Assembly (NCBI RefSeq): GCF_026686735.1
Contig: NZ_CP113432.1
Location: 4,143,001-4,207,000 of the forward strand
Length of the DNA stretch: 64,000 bases
Source: Pseudomonas triclosanedens
GTDB taxonomy: Bacteria > Pseudomonadota > Gammaproteobacteria > Pseudomonadales > Pseudomonadaceae
Direction of reading: 5' to 3'
A program made the position numbers and the translations under genes. Of the stretch, positions 45,183-55,606 are shown in pieces (the stretch's first letter is position 1; every line of letters begins with the position of its first letter). Below the pieces are notes generated by a model that was not told the DNA's origin, did no database searches, and saw only the letters and a program-made list of their open reading frames with translations.

Positions 45183-46190
45183 TCAGAGCAGATATTCCAG
45201 CCGGCCATGCAGCCGCTGGGGCAGATTTTCGCGAACCTCAAGCAGCGCCCGGCGCAATGCGCTCTGGATTCCATCCTCCTTCGCACTGCCGTGACTCTTC
45301 ACTACGATCCCCTGCAAACCCAGGAAACTCGCACCATTGTGCTGCGAAGGCGTAAGGTCGGCACGCAAGCGGCGAAGGAATGGCATCGCCATCAACCCCA
45401 CCGCCCGTGCCGGCAAGCTGGACGAGAAAAGCTCCTCCAGACGGGACGCCACCATAGCCGCCAGACCCTCGCTGGACTTGAGCAGGATATTGCCGACAAA
45501 ACCGTCGCACACAACAACATCCGCCAATCCGCGATAGAGGCCGTCGCCCTCTATGTAACCGATGTAGTTCACGCCACGCGCCTGCTGAAGAAGACTCGCC
45601 GCCAACTTGACCTGCTGGTTACCCTTGACATCTTCGGTTCCGACATTCAACAGGGCAACTCGCGGCCGCTCCTTGCCGAGCGCCTCCGCAGCGACGGCCC
45701 CCATGATGGCGAACTGATAAAGGTGTTCGGCACTGCAATCAACATTCGCCCCCAGATCGAGCAGATGGCAATGGCCAGCCTGGGTAGGCACGGCCGTAAC
45801 CATCGCAGGGCGATCGATCCCCGGCAATGTCTTCAATAGATAACGGGAAAGCGCCATCAGCGCACCAGTGTTACCAGCACTGACGCAGGCATCAGCCTTG
45901 CCATCCCGAACCAGTTCGAGGGCTACGCGCATGGACGAATCGGGTTTGCCACGCAGCGCCTGTGAAGGTCGCTCATCCATCGTGATGAGTTCGCTGGCAT
46001 GGTGAACATGTACGCGCTGACGCTCGACTGGAGACAGTTCGCGCAGGTGTTCTTCGATCAGAGGAGCTTGGCCGACAAGGACCAGCTGAAGAGAGGAGTA
46101 CTCGGCCAGAAAAGAAATACAGGCCGGAACAATGCAGTGGGGACCGTAGTCCCCACCCATTGCATCAATCGCGATGATTGGCGCGGACAA
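45183..46190 (-). CDS. plsX: Phosphate acyltransferase PlsX
   Basis: The 335-residue enzyme has [11 protein letters not shown] at the start and [26 protein letters not shown] later. It makes acyl-phosphate from acyl-ACP, the first step to phospholipids. It begins 3 bases after rpmF. Confidence 0.96.
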   Translation of the reverse strand: MSAPIIAIDAMGGDYGPHCIVPACISFLAEYSSLQLVLVGQAPLIEEHLRELSPVERQRVHVHHASELITMDERPSQALRGKPDSSMRVALELVRDGKADACVSAGNTGALMALSRYLLKTLPGIDRPAMVTAVPTQAGHCHLLDLGANVDCSAEHLYQFAIMGAVAAEALGKERPRVALLNVGTEDVKGNQQVKLAASLLQQARGVNYIGYIEGDGLYRGLADVVVCDGFVGNILLKSSEGLAAMVASRLEELFSSSLPARAVGLMAMPFLRRLRADLTPSQHNGASFLGLQGIVVKSHGSAKEDGIQSALRRALLEVRENLPQRLHGRLEYLL

Positions 46191-46193
46191 GGA

Positions 46194-46376
46194 TTACTCG
46201 TCGGAGCCCTTGTCTACGACCTTACGGCCGCGATAGAAACCGTCCGGGGAGACGTGGTGACGCAGGTGAACTTCACCGGTGCTCTTTTCCACGGACAGAG
46301 CGCTTGCGTCCAGAGCATCGTGGGAACGACGCATGTCACGAGCGGAACGGGATTTTTTGTTCTGCTGAACAGCCAT
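46194..46376 (-). CDS. rpmF: Ribosomal protein bL32
   Basis: The 60-residue basic protein starts [20 protein letters not shown], the standard bL32 start. It has no zinc-cysteine pairs, as usual for proteobacteria. It links ribosome and lipid synthesis genes in one operon. Confidence 0.98.
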   Translation of the reverse strand: MAVQQNKKSRSARDMRRSHDALDASALSVEKSTGEVHLRHHVSPDGFYRGRKVVDKGSDE

Positions 46377-46389
46377 GATTGATTAACTC

Positions 46390-46920
46390 CTAAACGTTTG
46401 GGTCACGCTTCAACTGCGCCAGTACACTGAAGGGGTTTGGCCGCTCTTCAACGTTCTCGCTCGGTTCGGGCGCTGTTGCGTATCCCACCGGCTGCTGGCA
46501 ATCCTCAGGGTCATGGACCGGCACGATGGGCAAGGCGAGCAGCAACTCGTCCTCGACCAGCGAGGTCAGGTCGATGGGGTCATCCCCCACCTCCAGCGCA
46601 TCGTAGCCACTGGGCAGGTCCTCGATCGACTTGCCTTCCGGGATGATGACGTAATCATACTCACCACCCACATGGAAGTTGGCCGGCTCCAGGCAGCGCT
46701 GGCATACCATGCTCACCTCGGCGTCGAGTTCGACGTGCATGACCGCCAGCTTCTGCTCGTCACGGAAGAAAGAAAACTTCGCGTGCACGCCGCCATCACT
46801 GCTGGTCAGTTGCTCGTTGAGACGGGGCATCCTGGCGATCGGCAGCTCACCCTCGAGGGTGGCGGCGCGCTCTACAAGTTTGCGCGGATCAACGTGAGGT
46901 GGTATCGGTCCATTCAACAT
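46390..46920 (-). CDS. yceD: YceD/DUF177 protein
   Basis: The 176-residue protein has the DUF177 motif MVCQRCLEPANF and an acidic C-terminal half (LTSLVEDELLLALPIVPVHD). Its plant relative helps 23S rRNA maturation; the bacterial role is less clear. I chose the ATG at 46920 since a GTG at 46944 lies upstream of the promoter -10 box and has no ribosome-binding site. The message appears leaderless. Confidence 0.9.
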   Translation of the reverse strand: MLNGPIPPHVDPRKLVERAATLEGELPIARMPRLNEQLTSSDGGVHAKFSFFRDEQKLAVMHVELDAEVSMVCQRCLEPANFHVGGEYDYVIIPEGKSIEDLPSGYDALEVGDDPIDLTSLVEDELLLALPIVPVHDPEDCQQPVGYATAPEPSENVEERPNPFSVLAQLKRDPNV

Positions 46921-46929
46921 AAGCGCGCC

Positions 46930-46957
46930 ATTATAGGGATGCACCCGAAGCTGTCAA
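46930..46957 (-). promoter_or_regulatory. Near-consensus promoter of yceD-rpmF-plsX operon
   Basis: On the minus strand TTGACA (46957-46952), 16 bases, then TATAAT (46935-46930) match both sigma-70 boxes perfectly. The yceD ATG begins only nine bases after the -10 box, so the transcript would start at or within a few bases of the ATG. Confidence 0.85.
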
Positions 46958-47032
46958 AGGAAATTAGCCATAAACCGCTGTATGGACAGCCCTTTTCGCT
47001 AGAATCGCGGCGACCTTCCGAAGGAGTTCGCC

Positions 47033-47611
47033 ATGCTGCCACTGATCCTTGCATCCAGCTCACCCTACCGCCGAGAATTATTGCAGCGCCTGCGCCTGCC
47101 ATTCGAATGCGCCAGCCCTGACATCGACGAAAGCCCGCTCGACGGCGAGAGCGCCCAGCAACTGGTTTGCCGTCTGGCAGAAAGCAAAGCTCGCGCACTT
47201 AGCCGGCGCTACCCCAACCACCTGATCATCGGCTCCGATCAAGCCGCAGTGAACGGAAGCCTGATTCTCGGAAAACCACACACCATAGAACGCGCCACCG
47301 AGCAACTTAAAGCCGCCAGCGGCAGCAGCGTCAGCTTCCTCACTGGACTCTGCGTCCTGAACAGCCGCAGCGGACACTGCCAGGTCGATCATGTGCCGTT
47401 CACCGTACATTTTCGCCCCCTGGACGACGCTCGCATCCGCCGCTACCTGGAAGCAGAACAACCCTTCGACTGCGCAGGCAGTTTCAAGGCCGAAGGCCTG
47501 GGCGTCAGCCTGTTCCGCTCCACCGAAGGCGAGGACGCCACCAGCCTGGTAGGCCTCCCACTGATACGCCTGGTCGACATGCTGCTCGCCGAGCAGATAC
47601 TGATCCCCTGA
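47033..47611 (+). CDS. Maf-like nucleotide pyrophosphatase
   Basis: The 192-residue protein has the Maf start LILASSSPYRRELL and GSDQA, and matches the YceF group, which hydrolyses 7-methyl-GTP. AAGGAG lies 8 bases before the ATG. It is divergent from the yceD operon. Confidence 0.9.
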   Translation: MLPLILASSSPYRRELLQRLRLPFECASPDIDESPLDGESAQQLVCRLAESKARALSRRYPNHLIIGSDQAAVNGSLILGKPHTIERATEQLKAASGSSVSFLTGLCVLNSRSGHCQVDHVPFTVHFRPLDDARIRRYLEAEQPFDCAGSFKAEGLGVSLFRSTEGEDATSLVGLPLIRLVDMLLAEQILIP

Positions 47612-47615
47612 AAAG

Positions 47616-47645
47616 AAAAGCCCGACAGCGTTTGCCGGGCTTTCT
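47616..47645. terminator. Terminator after the Maf-like gene
   Basis: AAAGCCCG and CGGGCTTT form an 8 bp stem with an 11-base loop and a short T-run, five bases past the stop. The A-rich side also serves the convergent protease gene. Confidence 0.8.
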
Positions 47646-47667
47646 TGATATATAAAGGAGGGAGAGC

Positions 47668-48648
47668 TCAGCGCAGTGCCGGCCCCTGCCAGCCCATCCA
47701 AAGCGCCAGGCGCTCGGCAACACTAGCCCCCAGCTTTTTGGCGAAGCGATCGAACGGAGTCTCCTGGACGGTGTAATCCACCAACTCCTTCTCCTTGATC
47801 ACCTCACGAGCCACATAGCTGGAGCTACCCAGCCCATCGATCAACCCAAGCTGCAGAGCCTGCTCGCCAGACCAGATCAAGCCGGAGAACAATTCCGGGT
47901 GATCCTTGTCCTTCAGGCGATCACCACGCCCCTTCTTCACGCTATCGATGAACTGCTTGTGAGTCGTATCCAAGACGTTCTGCCAGAAGGCGGTCTCATC
48001 CGCCTTCTGCGGCTGGAAGGGATCGAGAAAAGCCTTGTGCTCCCCCGAGGTATAGACACGGCGATCCACACCCAGCTTCTCCATCGTACCGACGAACCCG
48101 AAGGTCGCAGCAGTGACACCAATGGAGCCGACCAGACTGGCCTTGTCCGCGTAGATCTGATCGGCAGCGCTGGCGATATAGTAAGCCCCCGAAGCCCCCA
48201 GATCGCTAATTACGGCATAAACCTTGATATCCGGATGCTCAGCACGCAGACGCTTGATTTCATCGTAGATATAGCCGGATTGTACAGGACTGCCACCAGG
48301 GCTATTGATTCGCAGCACGATACCCTTGGTTCCCGCATCCTCGAACGCCTTGCGCAAAGCGCCGACCACATTATCGGCACTCGCCGGCTCATCATCGGCA
48401 ATCATGCCTTTGACCTCGATGAGCGCGGTATGGCTGGCACTACGAGACGCCGACTTGGACAAACCGCTCAGCGGGCTGAAAAGCGCCAGCGCCACGAACA
48501 GGTAAAGGAATGTCAACAGCTTGAAGAAAATCCCCCAGCGCCGCGCACGACGCTGCTCCTGAACTCCAGCCAGCACGGCCTTTTCCAGCAACTTCCAGCT
48601 CTTGTCGTCACCCACCCTGGATTCCTCAGCCTTCCATTCATCCGACAT
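47668..48648 (-). CDS. S49 family signal-peptide peptidase-like protease
   Basis: The 326-residue protein has one membrane helix (about 39-60) and a ClpP/SppA fold. The catalytic Ser is in DLGASGAYYIASA and the Lys in SGEHKAFLDPF, with RINSPGGSPVQSG as oxyanion loop. It probably cleaves leftover signal peptides or membrane fragments. Its start overlaps the HAD gene by 11 bases. Confidence 0.92.
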   Translation of the reverse strand: MSDEWKAEESRVGDDKSWKLLEKAVLAGVQEQRRARRWGIFFKLLTFLYLFVALALFSPLSGLSKSASRSASHTALIEVKGMIADDEPASADNVVGALRKAFEDAGTKGIVLRINSPGGSPVQSGYIYDEIKRLRAEHPDIKVYAVISDLGASGAYYIASAADQIYADKASLVGSIGVTAATFGFVGTMEKLGVDRRVYTSGEHKAFLDPFQPQKADETAFWQNVLDTTHKQFIDSVKKGRGDRLKDKDHPELFSGLIWSGEQALQLGLIDGLGSSSYVAREVIKEKELVDYTVQETPFDRFAKKLGASVAERLALWMGWQGPALR

Positions 48649-49336
48649 CGTTACCTACCTCGAGCAAGGACCCGGAAGCACGACCGGCAGCCAGCCAGGC
48701 GCGCAACTCATTGAAATGTTCGACCTCCAGAGCCGGAGCATAATCTCGCAACACATCCAGAGACTGCGCACCATAACCCACCGCCACCGAATCCATGCCG
48801 GCGCGACGAGCCATTTCCAGATCGAATGGCGAATCCCCAACCATCAGCGCGTTTCGCGCATCGACCCGACAGTGCCCGAGTATCTCGTGCAACATTCGAG
48901 GATCCGGCTTGCTAGCCGACTCATCAGCAGCACGAGTGATATCGAAGAAGTCCGTCCATCCCTGCCCGGCCAGCACGCGGTCAAGCCCTCGGCGGTTCTT
49001 GCCGGTAGCGACCGCCAGCCGATAGCCAGCATCACGGAACTCAGCCATCGCCTCGGCAACACCAGGGAATAGCGGCGAGGGGCGCACCTCCAGACTCAGA
49101 TAATGCTCCCCGTAATCTCGCCGGAAGCGATCCAGCGGATCTCCTTCCTCCACTTCGGGATAGAGGGTCTGGATTGCCTCAGGCAAGCCAAGCCCGATTA
49201 TGCCCTTGATGGCCGCATCGCTGCGCTCAGGAAGACCGGAGTTGGCCGCGGCGACACGCATCGCCTCGACGATGCGGCCAATGGAATCCACCAGCGTGCC
49301 GTCCCAATCGAAGATCAGCAGGGAGTACTCACGCAT
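48638..49336 (-). CDS. HAD-family phosphatase (phosphoglycolate-phosphatase-like)
   Basis: The 232-residue protein shows all HAD motifs: [10 protein letters not shown] (catalytic Asp), [22 protein letters not shown], and [15 protein letters not shown]. The substrate is a small phosphate ester, not known. The ATG at 49336 overlaps the rluC stop by 8 bases. Confidence 0.9.
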   Translation of the reverse strand: MREYSLLIFDWDGTLVDSIGRIVEAMRVAAANSGLPERSDAAIKGIIGLGLPEAIQTLYPEVEEGDPLDRFRRDYGEHYLSLEVRPSPLFPGVAEAMAEFRDAGYRLAVATGKNRRGLDRVLAGQGWTDFFDITRAADESASKPDPRMLHEILGHCRVDARNALMVGDSPFDLEMARRAGMDSVAVGYGAQSLDVLRDYAPALEVEHFNELRAWLAAGRASGSLLEVGNDVG

Positions 49337-50285
49337 CCAGACGCTCCAGGGTGCGCAGCCAGACTTCATCGACCTGCGCATCCAACTCCAGCACCGAGCC
49401 ATCGGGCATCGGCACGCGCAGGTGCGCCGAATGCAGGAACAGGCGCTTGCCGCCCAGCTCGCGAATCTCGCGAGAGAACTCCTCGTCGCCGTACTTCGGA
49501 TCACCGGCAATGGAGTGACCGGCATGCTTGGCATGCACTCGAATCTGATGGGTGCGACCAGTAATCGGCCGAGCCTCTACCAGCGTGGCGAAATCACCGA
49601 AACGGCGCAGCACCTTGAACTCGGTCAGCGCCTCCTTGCCTTCGGGATTTACTTCCACCATACGCTCGCCAGAGCGCAGGTTGTTCTTCAGCAACGGAAC
49701 GGCAACCTGCTTCTTCGCCGCAGGCCAATTGCCGCGCACCAACGCATGGTAGCGCTTGTCCACCACCCGCTCACTACGCAGGGCATCGTGCAGGTGTCGC
49801 AGCATGCTGCGCTTCTTGGCGATCATCAGCAGACCAGAAGTGTCGCGATCCAGACGATGCACCAGCTCCAGATCCTTGCATTCCGGGCGCAGCTGCCGGA
49901 ATGCCTCGATGACACCGTAGTTCAGACCACTTCCACCATGCACGGCAATACCGGCGGGCTTGTTCACCACGATCAGCGCCTTGTCCTCGAAGACAATCGC
50001 CGCCTCAAGGCGCTCCAGCAACCCCTGAGCCAGCGGCACCGGCTCGTCGCGCTCAGCCAGGCGCAGCGGCGGCACACGCACCACGTCACCGGCCTGCAGC
50101 TTGTACTCGGGTTTGATGCGGCCTTTATTCACCCGCACCTCACCTTTGCGAAGAATGCGGTAAATCAGGGTTTTGGGCGCCCCCTTGAGCTGGGTGCGGA
50201 GGAAGTTGTCGATACGTTGGCCGGCATACTCCGGCGCGACCTCAAGCAGTTGAACGCCGGAAGTCGGAGGGGTGGGATTCGTCAT
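49329..50285 (-). CDS. rluC: 23S rRNA pseudouridine synthase RluC
   Basis: The 318-residue enzyme has an S4 RNA-binding domain (about 10-70, [30 protein letters not shown] region) and the catalytic Asp in [11 protein letters not shown]. It modifies uridines 955, 2504 and 2580 of 23S rRNA in E. coli. I chose the ATG at 50285; an ATG at 50309 would add 8 residues. Neither has a clear ribosome-binding site. Confidence 0.92.
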   Translation of the reverse strand: MTNPTPPTSGVQLLEVAPEYAGQRIDNFLRTQLKGAPKTLIYRILRKGEVRVNKGRIKPEYKLQAGDVVRVPPLRLAERDEPVPLAQGLLERLEAAIVFEDKALIVVNKPAGIAVHGGSGLNYGVIEAFRQLRPECKDLELVHRLDRDTSGLLMIAKKRSMLRHLHDALRSERVVDKRYHALVRGNWPAAKKQVAVPLLKNNLRSGERMVEVNPEGKEALTEFKVLRRFGDFATLVEARPITGRTHQIRVHAKHAGHSIAGDPKYGDEEFSREIRELGGKRLFLHSAHLRVPMPDGSVLELDAQVDEVWLRTLERLDA

Positions 50286-50309
50286 CCCAATATAATAACA
50301 ATTTTTCAT

Positions 50310-50864
50310 TCAATTGAAGCACTTAATCATTGCTGCTATATTCGGGAGGCCGCCAAAAGTGGCCAGGTCCGCGGATGATCGCGTAATCGCCGTCCCCAAC
50401 CGCCTGCAAACACATTGAACGGACACGAGGCAGTCCCCTGAAGCGTTGCAACGGCATGAGCGATTCTCCCGCCGACAGCGCCTCGAAACCCAGGCCTTGA
50501 GACATGACCACGGCCACCAAGGTAGTCGTGATAAAAGCCAACCCCGCTTCCGGATTCAGCGAGCGGCACCCGGCTCTTAGGGAAATGTGCAGGGCGGAGA
50601 TGCACAACTGTCAGATTGCGTTGCTTTCATGCCTTGAACGTAGACGCACTTCATCGTCCGCATCTGACAGTCGATTCCTCCTCCTGATGAGTGCTTGTTC
50701 TTAACTCGACAAGCAGGAAACGTAGTCGCGGCACGGCAGATTTCGCCGTTTGTCGCTGGACACGGGGATGGTCCGCCATCTCTGAGTACGTGCCTGAGCA
50801 CCGACCGTGAGAGTCGTGTGTGCCGATTGCCGTTTCCGGCGGCCCCGGAAACCATTGGTACTAC
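50310..50864 (+). promoter_or_regulatory. Long noncoding leader region of rne
   Basis: This 555 bp stretch between the divergent rluC and rne has no convincing gene. In enterobacteria the rne leader binds RNase E and controls its own decay; the length here suggests a similar leader. It contains the rne promoter(s) and the rluC promoter, but I cannot place them with certainty. Confidence 0.55.
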
Positions 50865-53800
50865 ATGAAAAGAATGCTGATCAACGCAACTCAACCCGAG
50901 GAGTTGCGTGTAGCGCTGGTAGACGGCCAACGCCTGTTCGACCTGGACATCGAGTCCGGCGCGCGCGAGCAGAAGAAGGCCAATATCTACAAGGGCCGCA
51001 TCACCCGCATCGAACCCAGCCTCGAAGCCGCGTTCGTCGACTTCGGCGCCGAACGCCACGGCTTCCTCCCCCTCAAAGAAATCTCCCGCGAATACTTCAA
51101 GAAGAACCCCGAAGGCCGCATCAATATCAAGGATGTGCTCAGCGAGGGACAGGAAGTCATCGTCCAGGTCGAGAAAGAGGAGCGTGGCAATAAGGGCGCG
51201 GCCCTGACCACCTTCATCAGCCTCGCCGGCCGTTACCTGGTGCTGATGCCGAACAATCCTCGTGCCGGCGGCATTTCCCGCCGCATCGAGGGCGAGGAGC
51301 GTAACGAACTGCGTGAGGCCCTCAACGGCCTGAACGTTCCCGGCGACATGGGCCTTATCGTCCGCACCGCCGGCCTGGGCCGCAGCTCCGAAGAGCTGCA
51401 ATGGGACCTGGACTACCTGCTGCAGTTGTGGGGCGCCATCAAGGAAGCCTCCGGCGAGCGTAGCGGTCCGTTCCTGATCTACCAGGAAAGCAACGTCATC
51501 ATCCGCGCCATCCGCGACTACCTGCGCCAGGACATCGGCGAAGTACTGATCGACAGCCTCGACGCCCAGGAAGAAGCCCTTAACTTCATCCGTCAGGTCA
51601 TGCCGCAATACGCGAGCAAGGTGAAGCTCTATCAGGACAGCGTGCCGCTGTTCAATCGCTTCCAGATCGAGAGCCAGATCGAGACCGCCTTCCAGCGCGA
51701 AGTGAAGCTGCCGTCCGGCGGCTCCATCGTGATCGACCCGACCGAAGCCCTGGTTTCCATCGACATCAACTCGGCCCGCGCCACCAAAGGCGGCGACATC
51801 GAGGAAACCGCGCTGCAGACCAACCTGGAGGCGGCCGAGGAAATCGCCCGCCAACTGCGCCTGCGTGACATCGGCGGCCTGATCGTCATCGATTTCATCG
51901 ACATGACCCCGGCGAAGAACCAACGCGCCGTGGAAGAGCGCGTTCGCGAAGCCCTCGAGGCTGACCGCGCCCGCGTCCAGGTCGGCCGCATCTCTCGCTT
52001 CGGCCTGCTGGAAATGTCCCGCCAGCGCCTGCGTCCGTCCCTCGGCGAGACCAGCGGCATTGTCTGCCCGCGCTGCAACGGCCAAGGCATCATCCGCGAC
52101 GTCGAATCCCTGTCGCTGGCAATCCTGCGCCTGATCGAAGAAGAAGCCCTGAAGGATCGCACCGCCGAAGTTCGCGCCCGCGTACCTTTCCAGGTGGCAG
52201 CCTTCCTGCTCAACGAGAAGCGCAACGCCATCACCAAGATCGAGCTGCGCACCCGCGCGCGCATCTTCATCCTGCCGGACGACCATCTGGAAACTCCGCA
52301 CTTCGAAGTACAGCGCCTGCGTGACGACAGCCCCGAGCTGCTGGCTGGCCAGTCCAGCTACGAGATGGCCCACATCGAGCACGAGGAAGTCCAGCCGATC
52401 AGCTCCACCCGAACCCTGGTTCGCCAGGAAGCGGCAGTGAAGACCGTTTCTCCGCAAGCCCCCGCTCCCCAGCAGACCGCTCCGGCGCCTGTCGAGCCGC
52501 CCAAGCCGATGCCGGAACCGAGCCTGTTCCAGGGCTTGGTGAAGTCGCTGGTCAGCTTGTTCGCTGGTAGCAAGCCGGAGCAGCCGCAAGCCGCCGCCGA
52601 GAAGCCCGCCACCGAGCGTAGCGAAGGCCAGGGCGAGCGTCGCAACGGCCGCCAGCAGAACCGTCGTCGCGACGGTGGTCGCCGCGATGACGAGCGCAAG
52701 GAGCGTGGCGAACGTCGCCGTGACGAGCGTGGCGAACGTACTGAGCGTCCCGCCCGCGAAGAGCGCCAGCCGCGTGAAGATCGTGCAGAACGTCAACCGC
52801 GTGAAGAACGTCAGCCCCGCGAGGAGCGTGCAGAGCGTCAACCGCGCGAAGAACGCCAGCCGCGTGAAGAGCGCGCCGAGCGTCAGCCCCGCGAGGAGCG
52901 CCAGCCGCGTGAAGAACGTGCCGAGCGTCAACCGCGTGAAGAACGCCAGCCGCGTGAAGAGCGTGGCGAGCGCCCTGCCCGCGAAGAGCGCCAGCCGCGT
53001 GAGGAGCGCCGCGAGCGCGCCGAACGTCAGCCGCGTGAAGAGCGCCAGCCGCGCGAGGACCGTCAGGCCCGCGATGCTGCCGCCTTGGAAGCCGAAGAAC
53101 TGCCGAACGAGGAACTGCTGGACCAGCAGGACGAGCAGGAAGGCGCCGATGGCGAGCGTCCGCGCCGCCGTTCCCGTGGCCAGCGCCGCCGCAGCAACCG
53201 TCGTGAACGTCAGCGTGAGGCTGGTGTAGATGGCGTAGCTGGCGAAGAAGGCAGCGAGACCGAGCAGAGCACCGAGGGTACGGCCGCCGCCGTAGCAGTC
53301 GTTGCCGCAACCGCCGCCGTTGCTGCTGAAGCTACCGTCGAGCAGCAGCCTGCTGTCGAAGCTGCGGTTGAAGCCCAGCCGCTGGAGTCGGGCGTCGTCG
53401 AAGCCGTTCGCACCGAGAGCGCCCTGGAACAGACCATCGAGTTCCTGGCCAAGCCCGAGACTGTAGAGCCGGTAGCGCAGGTCGAGGCCAGCGAAACCGT
53501 GGTTGAAGCAGTTTCCGCTGCCGCTGAAGAACCTGCCCCGGCCGCCGAAACCGTGCTCGAAACCGTCGTCGCTCAGCCGGTCGAAGAGCCCAAGGTAGAA
53601 GCCCCTGCAGAAGTCGAAGCACCAGCCGCTGCTGCCGAAGAGGCAGCAGCACCTGCCATCCCGGCCAACGCTACTGGCCGCGCCTCCAACGACCCGCGTG
53701 AACGTCGTCGCCAGGAGCGTCTGGCCCGTGAAGCAGCTGCCGCAGCCGCAGCCGCTCCGCAGGTAGAGCAAGCTCCGGTCGCCGAAGTCGCGGTCGAAAA

Positions 53801-53963
53801 AGCCGCTGAGGCCGAAGTTGTGGTCGAGCCGGCTGCGGAAGCCGCCGCAACTGAAGTGGTGAACGAAGCCGAAGTTGCAGAGCAAGCCAAGCAACCGGCT
53901 GACGATCTGGCTGAGAAGACCGAGGAAACGGAAGGTACTGTGGTGGAAAAACACCACAACTGA
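50865..53963 (+). CDS. rne: Ribonuclease E
   Basis: The 1032-residue enzyme starts [10 protein letters not shown] (ATG 50865), as in E. coli. The S1 domain lies at about 37-120. Catalytic Asp residues D300 (VSIDINSA) and D343 (IVIDF) match D303 and D346 of E. coli, and the Zn-link cysteines C401 and C404 are in CPRCNGQG. The C-terminal half is a disordered scaffold: an Arg/Glu/Gln/Pro-rich repeat tract (about 627-733) that should bind RNA, then an Ala/Val/Glu-rich tail. It leads mRNA decay and rRNA/tRNA processing. Confidence 0.97.
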   Translation: MKRMLINATQPEELRVALVDGQRLFDLDIESGAREQKKANIYKGRITRIEPSLEAAFVDFGAERHGFLPLKEISREYFKKNPEGRINIKDVLSEGQEVIVQVEKEERGNKGAALTTFISLAGRYLVLMPNNPRAGGISRRIEGEERNELREALNGLNVPGDMGLIVRTAGLGRSSEELQWDLDYLLQLWGAIKEASGERSGPFLIYQESNVIIRAIRDYLRQDIGEVLIDSLDAQEEALNFIRQVMPQYASKVKLYQDSVPLFNRFQIESQIETAFQREVKLPSGGSIVIDPTEALVSIDINSARATKGGDIEETALQTNLEAAEEIARQLRLRDIGGLIVIDFIDMTPAKNQRAVEERVREALEADRARVQVGRISRFGLLEMSRQRLRPSLGETSGIVCPRCNGQGIIRDVESLSLAILRLIEEEALKDRTAEVRARVPFQVAAFLLNEKRNAITKIELRTRARIFILPDDHLETPHFEVQRLRDDSPELLAGQSSYEMAHIEHEEVQPISSTRTLVRQEAAVKTVSPQAPAPQQTAPAPVEPPKPMPEPSLFQGLVKSLVSLFAGSKPEQPQAAAEKPATERSEGQGERRNGRQQNRRRDGGRRDDERKERGERRRDERGERTERPAREERQPREDRAERQPREERQPREERAERQPREERQPREERAERQPREERQPREERAERQPREERQPREERGERPAREERQPREERRERAERQPREERQPREDRQARDAAALEAEELPNEELLDQQDEQEGADGERPRRRSRGQRRRSNRRERQREAGVDGVAGEEGSETEQSTEGTAAAVAVVAATAAVAAEATVEQQPAVEAAVEAQPLESGVVEAVRTESALEQTIEFLAKPETVEPVAQVEASETVVEAVSAAAEEPAPAAETVLETVVAQPVEEPKVEAPAEVEAPAAAAEEAAAPAIPANATGRASNDPRERRRQERLAREAAAAAAAAPQVEQAPVAEVAVEKAAEAEVVVEPAAEAAATEVVNEAEVAEQAKQPADDLAEKTEETEGTVVEKHHN
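52746..53065 (+). repeat. 45 bp tandem repeats in rne ([15 protein letters not shown] units)
   Basis: About four near-identical 45 bp units, with degenerate flanking copies, encode the 15-residue unit [15 protein letters not shown]. Units are multiples of 3, so gain or loss keeps the frame. Confidence 0.85.
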
Positions 53964-53981
53964 TAGCTTCCTGACTTGAAG

Positions 53982-54009
53982 AAGGGGATGCCTCTGCATC
54001 CCCTTTTTT
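53982..54009 (+). terminator. Terminator after rne
   Basis: AAGGGGATGC and GCATCCCCTT pair across CTCT and are followed by a T-run. Confidence 0.92.
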
Positions 54010-54081
54010 ATTGCCTGCGGAAAGTCGCCCCACCAACCTCAACGCAGACTGCTCGCACGCATAGCGAAACGAGAGGCACAA

Positions 54082-54107
54082 AAAAGGGATGCCAAAGCAT
54101 CCCTTTT
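54082..54107 (-). terminator. Terminator after murB
   Basis: AAAAGGGATGC and GCATCCCTTTT pair across CAAA; the minus-strand tail is T-rich. Its stem is nearly the same as that of the rne terminator 100 bp away. Confidence 0.9.
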
Positions 54108-54125
54108 CTGTCGATCCAGCAAGTG

Positions 54126-55145
54126 TCAGTAGAGATTCGGCTCCATCTCCAGATCGACACCAAAGCGCTGCCGAATATCCTCGCGGATACGTCCTGCCAA
54201 CGCGTACAACTGAGCGCCTGTAGCACCACCGTAGTTCACCAGCACCAAAGCCTGCTGCGCGTGCACACCCACCGCACCGTCACGGAAGCCCTTCCAACCC
54301 GCCCGGTCGATCAGCCAGCCCGCGGCCAGCTTTACCTGGCCGTCGCCCTGCGGATAGGCCACCAGATCGCTGAAGCGCGCGCGCAGCGCATCCGCCTCCC
54401 CAGCGGTAACGACGGGATTCTTGAAGAAGCTGCCGGCATTTCCGAGAATCGCGGGATCAGGCAGCTTCTCACGACGAATCGCACGGATCACACGAGAGAC
54501 GTCTGCTGGAGTTGGAGTATCGCCCCCCTCCTCCGCCAGCCGTTGGCGCACCGGACCGTAATCCAGGCGCAACTGCGGCGCGCGACTCAAGCTGAAACGC
54601 ACTCGCAGGATCAGCCAGCGCTCCGGCTCACGCTTGAAACGGCTTTCACGATAGGCGAAAGCGCACTCACCCAGGTCGAACTCGCGCAGTTCGCCGCTCT
54701 GCCGGTCAAGCGCGGTGAGGCTGACGAACACATCCTTGATTTCGACGCCGTAGGCGCCAATGTTCTGCATGGGCGCAGCACCCACTGTACCGGGAATCAG
54801 ACTCAGGTTTTCCAGCCCCCCCAACCCCTGCTCGAGCGTCCAGCGCACGAAGTCGTCCCAGACCTCGCCAGCCTCCGCCTCGACCACCACGCGCACACCG
54901 TCGTCGCTCAGGATTCGGGCTCCGCGGGAGGCCATGCGCAGCACCAGCGCCTCGACATCACGAGTAAGCAACAGATTGCTGCCACCACCGATCACCATCA
55001 ACGGCAAGCCCTTGCCGGCAGCGGTGGCGAGCCCCTCGCGCACCTCGGCATCGTCGTGAGCCTGGGCGAACCAGCGCGCAGATACTTCCACACCGAAGGT
55101 GTTGTAGGGCTTGAGGGACAGATTTTCTTGCAATTGCAGCGTCAC
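54126..55145 (-). CDS. murB: UDP-N-acetylenolpyruvoylglucosamine reductase
   Basis: The 339-residue flavoenzyme has YNTFGVE, VIGGGSNLLL, IPGTVGAAPMQNIGAYG, the catalytic Ser in NAGSFFKNP and a final catalytic Glu in EMEPNLY. It makes UDP-MurNAc for peptidoglycan. The start overlaps the phosphatase gene by 4 bases. Confidence 0.97.
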   Translation of the reverse strand: MTLQLQENLSLKPYNTFGVEVSARWFAQAHDDAEVREGLATAAGKGLPLMVIGGGSNLLLTRDVEALVLRMASRGARILSDDGVRVVVEAEAGEVWDDFVRWTLEQGLGGLENLSLIPGTVGAAPMQNIGAYGVEIKDVFVSLTALDRQSGELREFDLGECAFAYRESRFKREPERWLILRVRFSLSRAPQLRLDYGPVRQRLAEEGGDTPTPADVSRVIRAIRREKLPDPAILGNAGSFFKNPVVTAGEADALRARFSDLVAYPQGDGQVKLAAGWLIDRAGWKGFRDGAVGVHAQQALVLVNYGGATGAQLYALAGRIREDIRQRFGVDLEMEPNLY

Positions 55146-55606
55146 AAGCGCCCCTTCACTTCCACCAGCAGCCTTTCGCAGGCCTGCTCGACCAGGTCCA
55201 GCACATGCTCGAAGCCATCTTCGCCACCACTGTACGGATCGGGAACCTCGTCGACCTCCAGTTCGTAGCGGCGCAGGAAAAGGTCCAGCTCCGCCGTGCC
55301 ACTCCCCGCCCGCAAATGCTTCAGATCACGCAAATTGGCGTGATCCATCGCGAGGATCAGATCATAGCGGGAAAAATCCGTCACGCTCACCTGTCGAGCC
55401 CTCAAGCTCGACAGGTCATATCCCCGGCGCAACGCGGCAGCGCGGGAGCGCGCGTCCGGCGCCTTGCCAACATGCCAGTCGCCAGTGCCGGCGGAATCGA
55501 TCTCGACATGCTCATCCAATCCCGCTTCGCGAACCTTATGGCGGAAGATCCCTTCCGCCGTCGGCGAACGGCAGATATTGCCGAGACATACGAACAGAAC
55601 CCGCAT
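55142..55606 (-). CDS. Low-molecular-weight protein-tyrosine phosphatase
   Basis: The 154-residue protein has the P-loop C7-x5-R13 (VCLGNICRSP) and the general acid D123 in PDPYSGG. It dephosphorylates phosphotyrosine; targets are unknown. Its ATG shares a base with the kdsB stop. Confidence 0.94.
   Translation of the reverse strand: MRVLFVCLGNICRSPTAEGIFRHKVREAGLDEHVEIDSAGTGDWHVGKAPDARSRAAALRRGYDLSSLRARQVSVTDFSRYDLILAMDHANLRDLKHLRAGSGTAELDLFLRRYELEVDEVPDPYSGGEDGFEHVLDLVEQACERLLVEVKGRL

Noticed and set aside
50323..50607. Minus-strand ORF of up to 94 codons between rluC and rne
   Set aside because: Codon third positions are not GC-rich as in neighbours, no ribosome-binding site is seen, and the stretch fits an rne leader better.
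52746..53065. Repeats considered as a CRISPR array
   Set aside because: Units are directly adjacent without unique spacers and lie in frame within rne.
50577..53999. 1140-codon minus-strand frame opposite rne
   Set aside because: Shadow of rne; low-complexity Phe/Leu/Thr runs mirror the Arg/Glu repeats of RNase E.
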